Positions 17,692 to 26,290 of a DNA stretch of 64,000 nt are shown here, piece after piece; the stretch's first letter is position 1, and each line of letters begins with the position of its first letter. Both the position numbers and the translations under genes were made by a program. The notes under the pieces were generated by a model. It ran no database searches. It was given only the letters and a program-made list of their open reading frames with translations, and was not told the origin of the DNA. The DNA comes from Thiodiazotropha sp040506975 (GTDB lineage: Bacteria > Pseudomonadota > Gammaproteobacteria > Chromatiales > Chromatiaceae), in contig OZ242974.1 in assembly GCA_965211775.1 (NCBI GenBank), positions 3,720,001 to 3,784,000 of the forward strand, in the 5' to 3' direction.

Positions 17692-18028
17692 CCTGGACCT
17701 CCTTGTCTTCGTGTTCGTTCAAAGTATTGTTGTCTGGCTGACCCTCACCGCCCGACTCAACCGCCCAGCGATGCCAACGGCCATCATGATAGCAGTAAAA
17801 ACCCGCCCCATCCCCCGGATCCCAACCATCCCCGTCCACCCTCACCAGCTGACCCTCCACCGGCTTGGCCGGCGCCACGCTGGTTTTGGGGATCACCACC
17901 GTACGGCACGCCCGCAACGCCTCCGCCATCCCTCTCAGCTCATGGTACACATAATCCCCCAGCTCTCTCTCATCCTCCGGCGCCCGCCGCGGACTGTAAA
18001 ACGGCAAATCCTGTCGCCTCTCTACCAC
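17651..18028 (-). CDS. Small phage protein, 125 aa
   Basis: The protein has a conserved-looking start (MVERRQDLPFYSPRRAPEDE then ELGDYVYHELRGMAEAL, an amphipathic helix) and a possible small beta domain with aromatic residues (GAGFYCYHDGRWHRWAVE) before an acidic, disordered tail. It overlaps the upstream tail gene by 7 bp and the downstream 905-residue gene by 41 bp, so the three are probably translationally coupled. In related short-tailed phages a small protein lies at this position between tail and internal proteins. Function is unknown. Confidence 0.6.
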   Translation of the reverse strand: MVERRQDLPFYSPRRAPEDERELGDYVYHELRGMAEALRACRTVVIPKTSVAPAKPVEGQLVRVDGDGWDPGDGAGFYCYHDGRWHRWAVESGGEGQPDNNTLNEHEDKEVQGGPEDYNGDGAVE

Positions 18029-18732
18029 TGACCCGTCTCCTCGTATTCAATCAAATAATCGTGTAACCGAAACCACCGCGCCGAAACGTTCTCAAATCTC
18101 ACCGCAAAATAACGTCCCTCCAACCCCACCGGCACACTGAAATCCATCCCGATCGTATACAGCGCGTCCTGGTACACCGGCTCCGACCACGCATCCGTCT
18201 GCACCCCCACGCTCACCCGCACCTGGCCGCCCCGCTCACCATCCACCAACGGCGTGATCCGCTTCAGCAGTTTTTTGCGATGCACCGATCCCAACGTCAG
18301 CCCCACGCGCTCCAGCCGGCTCATCGATGCCACCACCGGCCCATCCCCCAGCCGCTGTAAGCCACCCGCGCCCGCCAGCACACTCTCCAACACGCCGCCG
18401 CCCGTCGGCGGTGCCGATGCTGCATGACGCACACCCTCCTCAAACGAACGGATCGCCGCCGTGTCCGTCCGGTAGTTGTACACCACCGCCATATTCGGCT
18501 CCTCCGCATTGTCCATCGGAAAAAAAACAAACACCTCGTGACTCGACGGATTGTGATGCACAAAACAGCGCTCACGCGCCGCCGCGTTCATATGACGAAA
18601 TAACCAACGCCGCAGCTTCCCGCTCAACACTGACTTAATGTTCATCCCATCGTGCAGCACCACGTCATTGTCCGACAACACAAAATGCCGGCGCTCGATC
18701 GCCACCACGCAATTTCTCGCCAACGCGCCTAG
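18022..18732 (-). pseudogene. C-terminal part of virion/tail protein split by ISA copy 2
   Basis: The frame reads in from the IS edge and includes CVVAIERRHFVLSDNDVVLH and VFFPMDNAEEPNMAVVYNYR, typical of beta-propeller-like structural proteins of short-tailed phages. The CTAG at 18729-18732 matches 20301-20304. Removing ISA copy 2 and one CTAG restores the frame into the N-terminal part (junction RRSFSNLGALARN). An ATG at 18750 lies in the IS and is spurious. Confidence 0.85.
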
Positions 18733-20300
18733 CCCCAATATTTCACGCATTAAAAAGGCAAAATCCTGATACTTCGATATAATTCAGTTGCTTACGCTGT
18801 AATCGAAAGGATTTTGCCTGTGACAAACTGTACCCAGACTGCCTTTGATTTTCCAGCCCTAAAACGCCGTAAGGTTCAAGCCGAGTTTTCCGGTGGCGAT
18901 ATCACCTCGGACGGCGGCGTGTTGCTGCTGCGTGAGATCGACAGGCGTCTGGGATTGCTCGAGGCGGTTGATGCGGTCATCCCCGACCCGCGAGATCCCC
19001 GCTATATTGAACACAGCCAGTTGAGCCTGTTGCGCCAGCGAGTCTATGGGCTCTGCCTGGGTTATGAAGATCTGAACGACCATCAGACACTACGCACCGA
19101 CCCGGCCCTACAGAGCTCGATCGAACGCGAGGAGGTACTGGGCAGCCAGTCGACACTTTGTCGGCTGGAGAACCGGGTCGATCGCCGGGTTGCCGTTGAT
19201 GTCCACAACCTACTGCTCGAGCAGTTCATTGCCTCATATGATGCACCACCCGATGAGCTGATCCTGGATTTCGACGCCACGGATGATCCGGTGCATGGCC
19301 GCCAGGAAGGCCGCTTCTTTCACGGCTACTACGATCACTACTGCTTCCTGCCCCTGTATGTCTTTTGCGGCGATCAACTGCTGGTGAGTTATCTGCGGCC
19401 CAGCCGGATCGATGCGCCCAAGCATGCCTGGGCGATTCTGGCGCTGTTGGTCAAACGCCTGCGCCGGGCTTGGCCTGAAGTGCGTATCATCTTTCGGGGC
19501 GATAGCGGCTTTTGCCGTCACCACATGCTCAGCTGGTGCGAGCGCAACGCTGTGGGCTATATCGTGGGCATCGCCAAGAATGACGCCTTGCTGCGGTGTA
19601 TCCGTGAGCCCATGCAGTGGGTTGAGGAACTGGCGAAGCGAACCGGCATGAAGATGCGGGAATTCTTTCAGTTTCACTATGCCGCCAGCACCTGGAAGAC
19701 GCGTCGCAAGGTGATCGCCAAACTGGAGGTCACCGACAAGGGGCCAAATCCACGCTTCATCGTCACCAACCTGGCCGGCGACAAACAGCGCCTTTACGAT
19801 GACCTCTACTGCGCCCGTGGTGACATGGAGAACCGAATCAAGGAGCAGCAACTGGGGCTGTTCGCCGATCGCACCAGCGCGCATTACTGGTGGGCCAATC
19901 AGTTTCGTCTACTGCTGTCCAGTCTGGCCTATGTGCTGATGGAGGCCATCCGGCGCCTCGCGCTGAAGGGCACGGAACTGGCGCGTGCACAGATGACCAC
20001 GATCCGGCTCAAACTGTTCAAGATCGGGGCGGTCATCATTCGCAACACGCGACGGATCCGCTTCCTGCTCTCCAGCGCCTATCCCTATCAGGCGCTGTTT
20101 TTCCAGGTGGCGGCACGACTCAAGCCGGGATAGCCCGGCAGAGTGCTGCCCCGGCACGTTGATCAACAATGGGGGTAAGGGGGAGTCTGCCCGGAGGGTG
20201 GAAAATCAGGGCTTGATAGAGGTTTGGTTCCCAGTGAGGGCAAACCATCCAAGCTTGGCCATATCACCGGCTAAATTTAAAAACGGATGAAACATGCGGG
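18733..20300 (+). mobile_element. ISA copy 2, complete, 1,568 bp
   Basis: Same length and ends as copy 1 (991-2558), with CTAG duplications at 18729-18732 and 20301-20304. It is inserted antisense to a phage tail gene. The three base differences from copy 1 that I noticed include one that changes Thr to Ala near the transposase C-terminus (FLLSSAYPY here). Confidence 0.93.
18814..20133 (+). CDS. IS1380-family DDE transposase (ISA copy 2)
   Basis: This intact 439-residue transposase differs from the one at 1072-2391 by one residue (Ala for Thr in FLLSSAYPY). It has the same TTG start preceded by AAAGGA. The catalytic motifs LILDFDATDD, RGDSGFCRHH and CARGDMENRIKEQQLG are all present. Confidence 0.93.
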   Translation: MPVTNCTQTAFDFPALKRRKVQAEFSGGDITSDGGVLLLREIDRRLGLLEAVDAVIPDPRDPRYIEHSQLSLLRQRVYGLCLGYEDLNDHQTLRTDPALQSSIEREEVLGSQSTLCRLENRVDRRVAVDVHNLLLEQFIASYDAPPDELILDFDATDDPVHGRQEGRFFHGYYDHYCFLPLYVFCGDQLLVSYLRPSRIDAPKHAWAILALLVKRLRRAWPEVRIIFRGDSGFCRHHMLSWCERNAVGYIVGIAKNDALLRCIREPMQWVEELAKRTGMKMREFFQFHYAASTWKTRRKVIAKLEVTDKGPNPRFIVTNLAGDKQRLYDDLYCARGDMENRIKEQQLGLFADRTSAHYWWANQFRLLLSSLAYVLMEAIRRLALKGTELARAQMTTIRLKLFKIGAVIIRNTRRIRFLLSSAYPYQALFFQVAARLKPG

Positions 20301-21036
20301 CTAGATTCGAGAAGCTTCGCCGAAAATGAAAAATCCATTCACCCCCCACCCAGTCCATCTGCCAGGTGCTGTGGCTCTTGTAGACAAAAAACTGCTCACC
20401 CAACGTCAACCCGTCCACCACCGCATCCTGGCCTTCCGACAACGCCACCGACCCCGCATCGCTCGCCGGGTCCTGCACCGCCCAGTCCGGCGCCCTGCCC
20501 GGGCGCGCCAAATTCGACCACATCACCGTGTACGGCGAGGCCTCATCCCCTTTCCTCAGGTTCAGCGCGATCAGATAGTTGTGGTTGCACCGCAAACTCC
20601 CGCACGTTTGATTTGGCGGCCATTTCGGCAACGGCTTCAAGCGCCCCACCGGCGCTCGCGCCCACTGCAAAGGCATATGCCCCACGATATTCAGCAAAGG
20701 CAGCCCGCCAAACACCAGACTCGTACACTCGTTGACGCCCGGCGCGGGCAATGCCTCCGCCGGCATCAGCACCTCGGACTCACCCACTGCATCGTACGCC
20801 ACCACCCCCTGTTCACCCCACGTCAGGTAACGCGAATCCGCGCCCGTCCCCACCGGCAAAACATGCTTCAGCCCCTCGCCTGTAAACAACGGCGTCGCGC
20901 CACCGGTCAGCTCCGCCGCATCCGATTCAAACCGAAACCCATCCGCATACGTCCAGGCATTTGACGACAACAAGGCCGGGTGCTGGTCCTTGATCACACC
21001 CCGCGCCCCCGCATTCCCTGCTTGAAAAACCGCCAT
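20301..21036 (-). pseudogene. N-terminal part of virion/tail protein split by ISA copy 2
   Basis: The gene starts at 21036 (MAVFQAGNAGARGVIKDQHP) directly after the stop of the polyglycine protein gene and runs ~243 codons to the CTAG target. Joined with 18022-18728 it gives a ~480-residue protein with repeated short hydrophobic strands ending in W or Y, for example YLTWGEQGVVAYDAVG and LGEQFFVYKSHSTWQMDWVG. This resembles the tail structural proteins that follow the adaptor in P22-like and T7-like podoviruses. Its disruption should prevent assembly of infectious particles from this allele. Confidence 0.85.
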
Positions 21037-22611
21037 CTACCAATACACCACAATAAACCCCGGGCCGCCCTGGGAGTCCGGACCGCCCCCTCCGCCGCCG
21101 CCCGGCCCCCCATGGCCCGCGCCCGACAAGTACATCACCCCCTCGGCAGTCCCGTAACCACCGCCTCCGCCGCCGCCCCCCACACCGCCATTGCCCCCCG
21201 GCAACCCTTCCACGCAGACTCGGCCCGGTGTCGCCCCCTCATGGTAGATCGTCGACCCGCCCCCTCCGCCACCGCCAAAACCACCGTGGCCCGCCAGACC
21301 ACCACACCCTTGAGGCCCATCCAAAAGCGGCAACCGGCCCGCGCCTCCGCCTCCCCCACCCGGGCCTCCATGGCCCGCACCACACAGATTCGCGCCAGAC
21401 CCGCCGCCCCCATCCAATTGTCGCGCGGCCCAGGCTAAATACGGCGCCATCCCCGTACGCCCATCCCCTGATCCACTGGTAAAAAACACCGTCGGCATCG
21501 CGCCCGGATCCGTCGTGTCCAGCTTCTTCACCGGACAGCGCTCGACCCCAATCGCCGCTTCGGCTGACGACGCCTCTTCCCCCTCAGCCGGTTCTGGCTC
21601 TCTAGGCGAACGCGCGCGGTGCAGGGACCGGCGAACCCGAACCCGTTCCGAACCACTCTTTGTCTCATCCAAATACTCCATCTCCTGTTCATGTGGCAGA
21701 TACAACGACAGATAATCCTTTGGATAAAATCGCGGTTCGCCCCCCAACGCACGCAGCCCAACGCCCCCCGACCCGGGGCTCTCCGACGCTAACATCCGAG
21801 GCTGATGAGAATCCTCCATCTCCGGCCGGTAGACCACACCGCCCCGGCCTCCCTGCCCAAAACTGCCTCCGCCACCGCCCGGGCCACCCAAGGTCTCCTC
21901 CTGGCGATTCGCCCCGAGAAAACCGTAATCCGCCCACGCATCACCGCCCGCCGCAACGCCGCCTCCGCCGCCGCCTCCCGGGCCGCTCGATTCCCCTACC
22001 CTTGAATCTGACCCCCTCCCTGTGCGCTGAGCCGCAACGCGATCGACAAATTCCATCACCCAGGGCCCTAAACTCGCACCGCCATCACCCCCTAGGCCGC
22101 CGCCTCCACCGTGCCCAAACATGCTCCCGTTGCCCTCCAATCGTCCGTCTCCCCCACTGCCCCCCACCCCATAAAACGAGCCCAGACCTCCACCGCCGCC
22201 ATACGACACATATTGACGCGAGCGTTGCCCAACGCCACCATGCCCCCCCGTGGCCATCAAAAACCCCTTGGCCCAACGAGCCTCCTCCTCGGAATCCGCC
22301 GAGGGTGTCACCACACGCCCTATTCCCCCCGACCCACCGTGGGCATCCTTGCTGTCCCCGCCCGCTTCACCAAACAGCACCCCGTTAAACCGGCTCGATT
22401 CCGCATCCACCTCAAAATTCGTTAATAGCGCTTCCTCTTCAACCGTATACACCCCGTACGCCATGCCGCCGCCCCCGCCGCCACCCAGACCGCCCGCATC
22501 ATGGTTGCACCGCCCTCCAGGACCGAACACCGCGACCCCTACCTCCGTCACTTTCGGCGGCACCCGGAACGTATCGCCATTCCTCAATATCCGATAATTT
22601 CGCCACGCCAT
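21037..22611 (-). CDS. Polyglycine-rich phage adhesin/fibre protein
   Basis: The ~524-residue protein begins MAWRNYRILRNGDTF; the start at 22611 is chosen because it lies 10 bp after the previous stop with GAGGGCGCAGGG upstream, whereas an in-frame ATG at 22674 lies inside that gene. After an N-terminal beta segment (VTEVGVAVFGPGG), most of the chain is Gly runs of 4-8 residues separated by short hydrophobic or aromatic words. It ends PGFIVVYW. Such runs form polyglycine-II helix bundles in T-even gp38-type receptor-binding adhesins. It is paralogous to the C-terminal half of the upstream gene. A host-receptor-binding role is inferred. Confidence 0.75.
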   Translation of the reverse strand: MAWRNYRILRNGDTFRVPPKVTEVGVAVFGPGGRCNHDAGGLGGGGGGGMAYGVYTVEEEALLTNFEVDAESSRFNGVLFGEAGGDSKDAHGGSGGIGRVVTPSADSEEEARWAKGFLMATGGHGGVGQRSRQYVSYGGGGGLGSFYGVGGSGGDGRLEGNGSMFGHGGGGGLGGDGGASLGPWVMEFVDRVAAQRTGRGSDSRVGESSGPGGGGGGGVAAGGDAWADYGFLGANRQEETLGGPGGGGGSFGQGGRGGVVYRPEMEDSHQPRMLASESPGSGGVGLRALGGEPRFYPKDYLSLYLPHEQEMEYLDETKSGSERVRVRRSLHRARSPREPEPAEGEEASSAEAAIGVERCPVKKLDTTDPGAMPTVFFTSGSGDGRTGMAPYLAWAARQLDGGGGSGANLCGAGHGGPGGGGGGAGRLPLLDGPQGCGGLAGHGGFGGGGGGGSTIYHEGATPGRVCVEGLPGGNGGVGGGGGGGGYGTAEGVMYLSGAGHGGPGGGGGGGPDSQGGPGFIVVYW

Positions 22612-22621
22612 CCCTGCGCCC

Positions 22622-25552
22622 TCAGTCCTTACGCTCAAACCAATACAAAATAATGCAACCCGGGGAACGCTCATTCCCTACATCACTGCCCAACGACCGC
22701 TTACCACCCAAGCCCCCACCACCCAGCAAACAACGACCGCCTTGCCCACCATAGCCGCCGCCTCCACCTCCGCCGCCAAACAGACTGTCGCCACCACAGC
22801 ACCCTTGGGACGGCACCGATAACGTCCGTTGCGACTCATGAGCACCAGCATCCGACCACACATAGACCGGGCAAACACCCGCGCCCCCACCGCCACCACC
22901 CACGCCCCCCATACCCGCGCGCGCATACGCCCGTGTCTCCTTCGTGACGCACGCGCCACCGCCGCCACCGCCGGGGCCGCCATCTCCCCCGCAGGCGTGA
23001 TACACATTGGCCCCGCCCCCACCGCCTCCGCCCAGGCAACGATGCGCTAAATCCAAAAAACTCGTCCCATAACTCACACCACGCCCCGCCGCCCGCGACA
23101 GCGTCAACGCACCCTCGCCTCCCACACCATTCAAACCACTACCTCCATGACCGCCAGAGGAAAACGGCGCCAGCCAACCACTCGGACGACCCGCCTGCCC
23201 CGCCGAGCAACTGCCGCCACCGCCGCCACCGCCCAAGCCCCAAGCTTCTTGCCAGTCCGCACCCGTCTCCTCCGAGGCCAAACTTCGTTGCCCCGCCGCA
23301 CCACCTCGCGCCAAACCTCCACCCAAAATCGATTCACACACTCCGCCGCCCCCGCCACCACACGCGGAGGCCGCCTGGCCCACTCCGCCGGTTCCTCCAA
23401 ATCCCCCGCCTCCACCCGCCGAACCCAAGTACGCCCCTGAAACCCCCTCACCACCCGCGCCACCATCCCCATAAAACGAGCCCGCACCTCCGCCGCCCCC
23501 GCCCACGGTTAGAAACGCCTCTTCACCGTACTGATGCGACTTCGACCCCTCGCTGTCTTTCGGTAACACCCGCCTCACGCCTCCGCCGCGGCCACCCCGC
23601 GCCTTCAACGGGCATAACACCCCCGGCTTCACCTCCCCCTCACCGCCCTCACCAGGCACGCTCGCAAAATCCTCGTACGTCGCATCGCCCCCCGGGTGCG
23701 CCACTAATAAGTCTCCGTAGAACGTCCTCCCGTCGTTAGCATTCGTCCCCACTTGCATCGAGGCCAACGAATCCCCAGCCATCAACGCAAAAACGCCAAA
23801 CGCAAAACCCGCTCCCCCCGCGCCCGCATCACCCGTCGTATACTTCTGCTTGCCCCCAGCTCCCCAACACGCCACACCCACGTACTTCACCGTCCGCGGC
23901 GCCTGCCACCTAAAACCATTCCGGTTCACCACCGAGGCGGTTAACAGCTGATAGCGATTCCAACGCCACGGTAGCTCCCCTCGTCTGTCCCGACTCAACC
24001 GCTTCAACTGCCGCGCCTGCTTCTCCAGCGCCTTCTCGTTGGCGTCTATCTTGGATTGGTTGTTTTGAACACCCGTGGTGTTCTCCAAAACCTTGTCCTG
24101 CAAGTCGGCGGCTTTAGTCTCAGCCGACCGAGCTTTATCCTCAGCCGACTGGGCTTTAGTCTCTGCCGACCGGGCTGTCTCCTCTGCCGACCGGGCTCTA
24201 TCCTCTGCCGACCGGGCTTTATCCTCTGCCGCTTGCACCGCCCGCCTTAACCCCGCGCCCCCTGCGCCACTACTCCCTTGCTCAAGCGCTTTCGTGTTGG
24301 CTGTAATCGCTTTACGGTTGGCTTCAATCTCGGATTGGTTGTTTTGAACACCCTTGGTGTTCTCCAAAACCTTGTCCTCCAAGTCGGCGGCTTTAGTCTC
24401 TGCCGACCGGGCTTTATCCTGTGCCGACTGGGCTTTATCCTCTGCCGACCGGGCTTTATCCTCTGCCGACCGGGCTTTATCCTCTGCCGACCGGGCTTTA
24501 TCCTCTGCCGCTTGCACCGCCCGCCTTAACCCCGCGCCCTCTGCGCCACTACTCCCTTGCCCAAGCGCTTTCGCGTTGGCTGCAATCGCTTTACGGTTGG
24601 CGTCAATCTCGGATTGGTTCTTTTGAACACTCGTGGTGTTCTCCAAAACCTTGTCCTCCAAGTCGGCGGCTTTAGTCTCTGCCGACCGGGCTTTATCCTG
24701 TACCAACTGGGCTTTATCCTCTGCCGACCGAGCGGTCTCCTCAACCGACTGAGCTTTATCCTCTGCCGACCGAGCGGTCTCCTCAGCCAACTGGGCTTTA
24801 GTCTCTGCCGACCGGGCTGCCTCCTCAGCCGACTGCGCGGCCGCCTCGGTCGAGGCCACCTGCTTATCCGTCTCCTCCAAGCGGGTCTCGAAACGGCCTT
24901 TCAGATCCTCAAGCACCGCCCCCTTGATGCCCTCCACATCCAACGCCTCAATCGCCTTTTGGTTATATTCGATCGACGCCTGGTTTTCCCTAACCGCGTC
25001 CTGAGCCTGAGTGACCGCCTCCCCGTACCCCTCAACCAGTTGCGTCAACGCCTGCTCGCGCTCACGCGCCTTCGTCTGAACTCGCGCAAGCTCGCGCTTA
25101 AAATCCGCCATCACACGCGGCACATCCGCAGCACTCAACAGCCGCAACATCGCTCCGTCCGCCACGCTCAGCGTCCACTCGCCCGGCGCCACATGCCGCG
25201 GCGGCAACGCCGTACCCGAACCGTCCACCCAACGCATCAACCGCGCTCGGTTCAACCACACCTTCGGATTCGGCTCATTCGCCTTATCCGCACAAAACAG
25301 CAGCAAACTCCCCGCCGTGAACAAACCCACGTCCCAGTCCGCCACCAACACCGGATAAACCTCTTCCGACACAGCCTCATCGCGCACCACCAACCCCTGC
25401 ACCAACACCGCCCCACCAAATCCCCCAAAAGCCCCCTGCACCACCCGCTTCAGTTCACGCAGATGCGCCGGACCCTCTTCGAGCGGGTCGTCTTTCCTCG
25501 GCGTCGACGCATCCAGCCCCCTAATCCGTCCTTGATCCTCTTTCGGCCCCAT
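22622..25552 (-). CDS. Tail fibre with heptad-repeat coiled coil and polyglycine C-terminus
   Basis: The 976-residue protein has three parts. Residues 1-180 form a globular N-terminal domain (virion attachment is likely). Residues ~185-535 are a long coiled coil made of the 7-residue word (A/K)ARSAED or close variants, broken by two spacer units reading LENTxxVQxNQSxIxAN. Residues ~545-976 are a polyglycine-rich region that starts with VKYVGVACWGAGGK, matching the VTEVGVAVFGPGGR of the next gene, and ends CIILYWFERKD. A trimeric stalk ending in a polyglycine-II receptor-binding tip is the simplest reading. The downstream paralogue may be a second adhesin or a tip cap. Confidence 0.8.
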   Translation of the reverse strand: MGPKEDQGRIRGLDASTPRKDDPLEEGPAHLRELKRVVQGAFGGFGGAVLVQGLVVRDEAVSEEVYPVLVADWDVGLFTAGSLLLFCADKANEPNPKVWLNRARLMRWVDGSGTALPPRHVAPGEWTLSVADGAMLRLLSAADVPRVMADFKRELARVQTKAREREQALTQLVEGYGEAVTQAQDAVRENQASIEYNQKAIEALDVEGIKGAVLEDLKGRFETRLEETDKQVASTEAAAQSAEEAARSAETKAQLAEETARSAEDKAQSVEETARSAEDKAQLVQDKARSAETKAADLEDKVLENTTSVQKNQSEIDANRKAIAANAKALGQGSSGAEGAGLRRAVQAAEDKARSAEDKARSAEDKARSAEDKAQSAQDKARSAETKAADLEDKVLENTKGVQNNQSEIEANRKAITANTKALEQGSSGAGGAGLRRAVQAAEDKARSAEDRARSAEETARSAETKAQSAEDKARSAETKAADLQDKVLENTTGVQNNQSKIDANEKALEKQARQLKRLSRDRRGELPWRWNRYQLLTASVVNRNGFRWQAPRTVKYVGVACWGAGGKQKYTTGDAGAGGAGFAFGVFALMAGDSLASMQVGTNANDGRTFYGDLLVAHPGGDATYEDFASVPGEGGEGEVKPGVLCPLKARGGRGGGVRRVLPKDSEGSKSHQYGEEAFLTVGGGGGGAGSFYGDGGAGGEGVSGAYLGSAGGGGGFGGTGGVGQAASACGGGGGGVCESILGGGLARGGAAGQRSLASEETGADWQEAWGLGGGGGGGSCSAGQAGRPSGWLAPFSSGGHGGSGLNGVGGEGALTLSRAAGRGVSYGTSFLDLAHRCLGGGGGGGANVYHACGGDGGPGGGGGGACVTKETRAYARAGMGGVGGGGGGAGVCPVYVWSDAGAHESQRTLSVPSQGCCGGDSLFGGGGGGGGYGGQGGRCLLGGGGLGGKRSLGSDVGNERSPGCIILYWFERKD
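24050..24850. repeat. Tandem 21-bp repeats nested in ~280-bp repeats (fibre stalk)
   Basis: A 21-bp unit close to GCCGACCGGGCTTTATCCTC recurs many times between 24120 and 24830. It is the reverse complement of codons for the seven-residue heptad. A higher-order unit of ~280 bp, from the GGATTGGTTGTTTTGAACAC word to the next, occurs at about 24052, 24332 and 24612. Length change by recombination would lengthen or shorten the fibre stalk in steps of 7 residues without breaking the frame. Confidence 0.85.
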
Positions 25553-26281
25553 CTAGCCCTCCCGGATGCTAAAACCGTTTCCCCCTCCCCACTCCATGCA
25601 CAAAACATCATCCCCCAAGCCCGCCGCTTCCTGCTCATTAATGCCCGCCACCGCCCGGTCATACCGGTCCTGGTAAACCGCCAAGCGATCGTCATCAAAA
25701 CTCCACACCGGCGCCTCCAGCAACGTCGCATACAGATAAACGTCCGGATAGGTCTTAAGTAAGTGATTCGTCGGTTCATGCGCCGACAACGCAAAACGCC
25801 GCACATAGTGCAGCCGGTAGGTCTGGGGTAACGCCGCCGGCCGCTCAAACAGCAATCGCCCCCCCAAAATCGTAAATCGCACCGGCTTCCCCGGCACTTC
25901 ATGCACCACCAGGTCCTGATCGTTCACATAACGCAAGCGCCGCCCCGGCGGCACCGCCGAGGCCGTGGGCGAGGCCGCTGCTAACGGGGCCGACCAGGTC
26001 CCCGACACGTCCGACCAACGCCGCACCTCATCCTCATACGGCGACACTTCCGAACCCTCCCACAACGATAAAAACTCAGTAAAATCCTCCGGCAAACGCA
26101 CCCGACGCAACCCCGCCGCCAACACCACACGACGGTCGCAACGCTGACTTGGCAGCGTCAGATCCCGATTCAGCCGCGCCTCCGCCAGCTGGATATACCC
26201 CTGGATCGCGTCCGCTAAATCCGACCGATGCAAATAGTCCGCCACCACCCCTTGTAACGACTGGTAATCCTGAATCGCCAT
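25553..26281 (-). CDS. Head-tail adaptor protein
   Basis: The 242-residue protein opens with a helix (SLQGVVADYLHRSDLADAIQ) followed by YIQLAEARLNRDL, a signature I associate with the adaptor/connector proteins that follow the coat gene in short-tailed phages with P22-type heads. The adaptor sits under the portal ring and connects it to the tail. The start at 26281 lies 9 bp from the stop of the third coat gene, and its stop abuts the fibre gene, so the gene is in the structural operon. Confidence 0.7.
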   Translation of the reverse strand: MAIQDYQSLQGVVADYLHRSDLADAIQGYIQLAEARLNRDLTLPSQRCDRRVVLAAGLRRVRLPEDFTEFLSLWEGSEVSPYEDEVRRWSDVSGTWSAPLAAASPTASAVPPGRRLRYVNDQDLVVHEVPGKPVRFTILGGRLLFERPAALPQTYRLHYVRRFALSAHEPTNHLLKTYPDVYLYATLLEAPVWSFDDDRLAVYQDRYDRAVAGINEQEAAGLGDDVLCMEWGGGNGFSIREG

Positions 26282-26290
26282 CCCAAGCCC

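Noticed and set aside
24050..24850. CRISPR array
   Set aside because: The repeats are 21 bp and contiguous, keep the reading frame and have no unique spacers; there are no cas genes in the window.
24557..25762. 401-codon plus-strand frame opposite the fibre gene
   Set aside because: It is a repeat-driven mirror of the coiled-coil codons; its sequence is low-complexity (ILCRPGF words) and it has no independent evidence.
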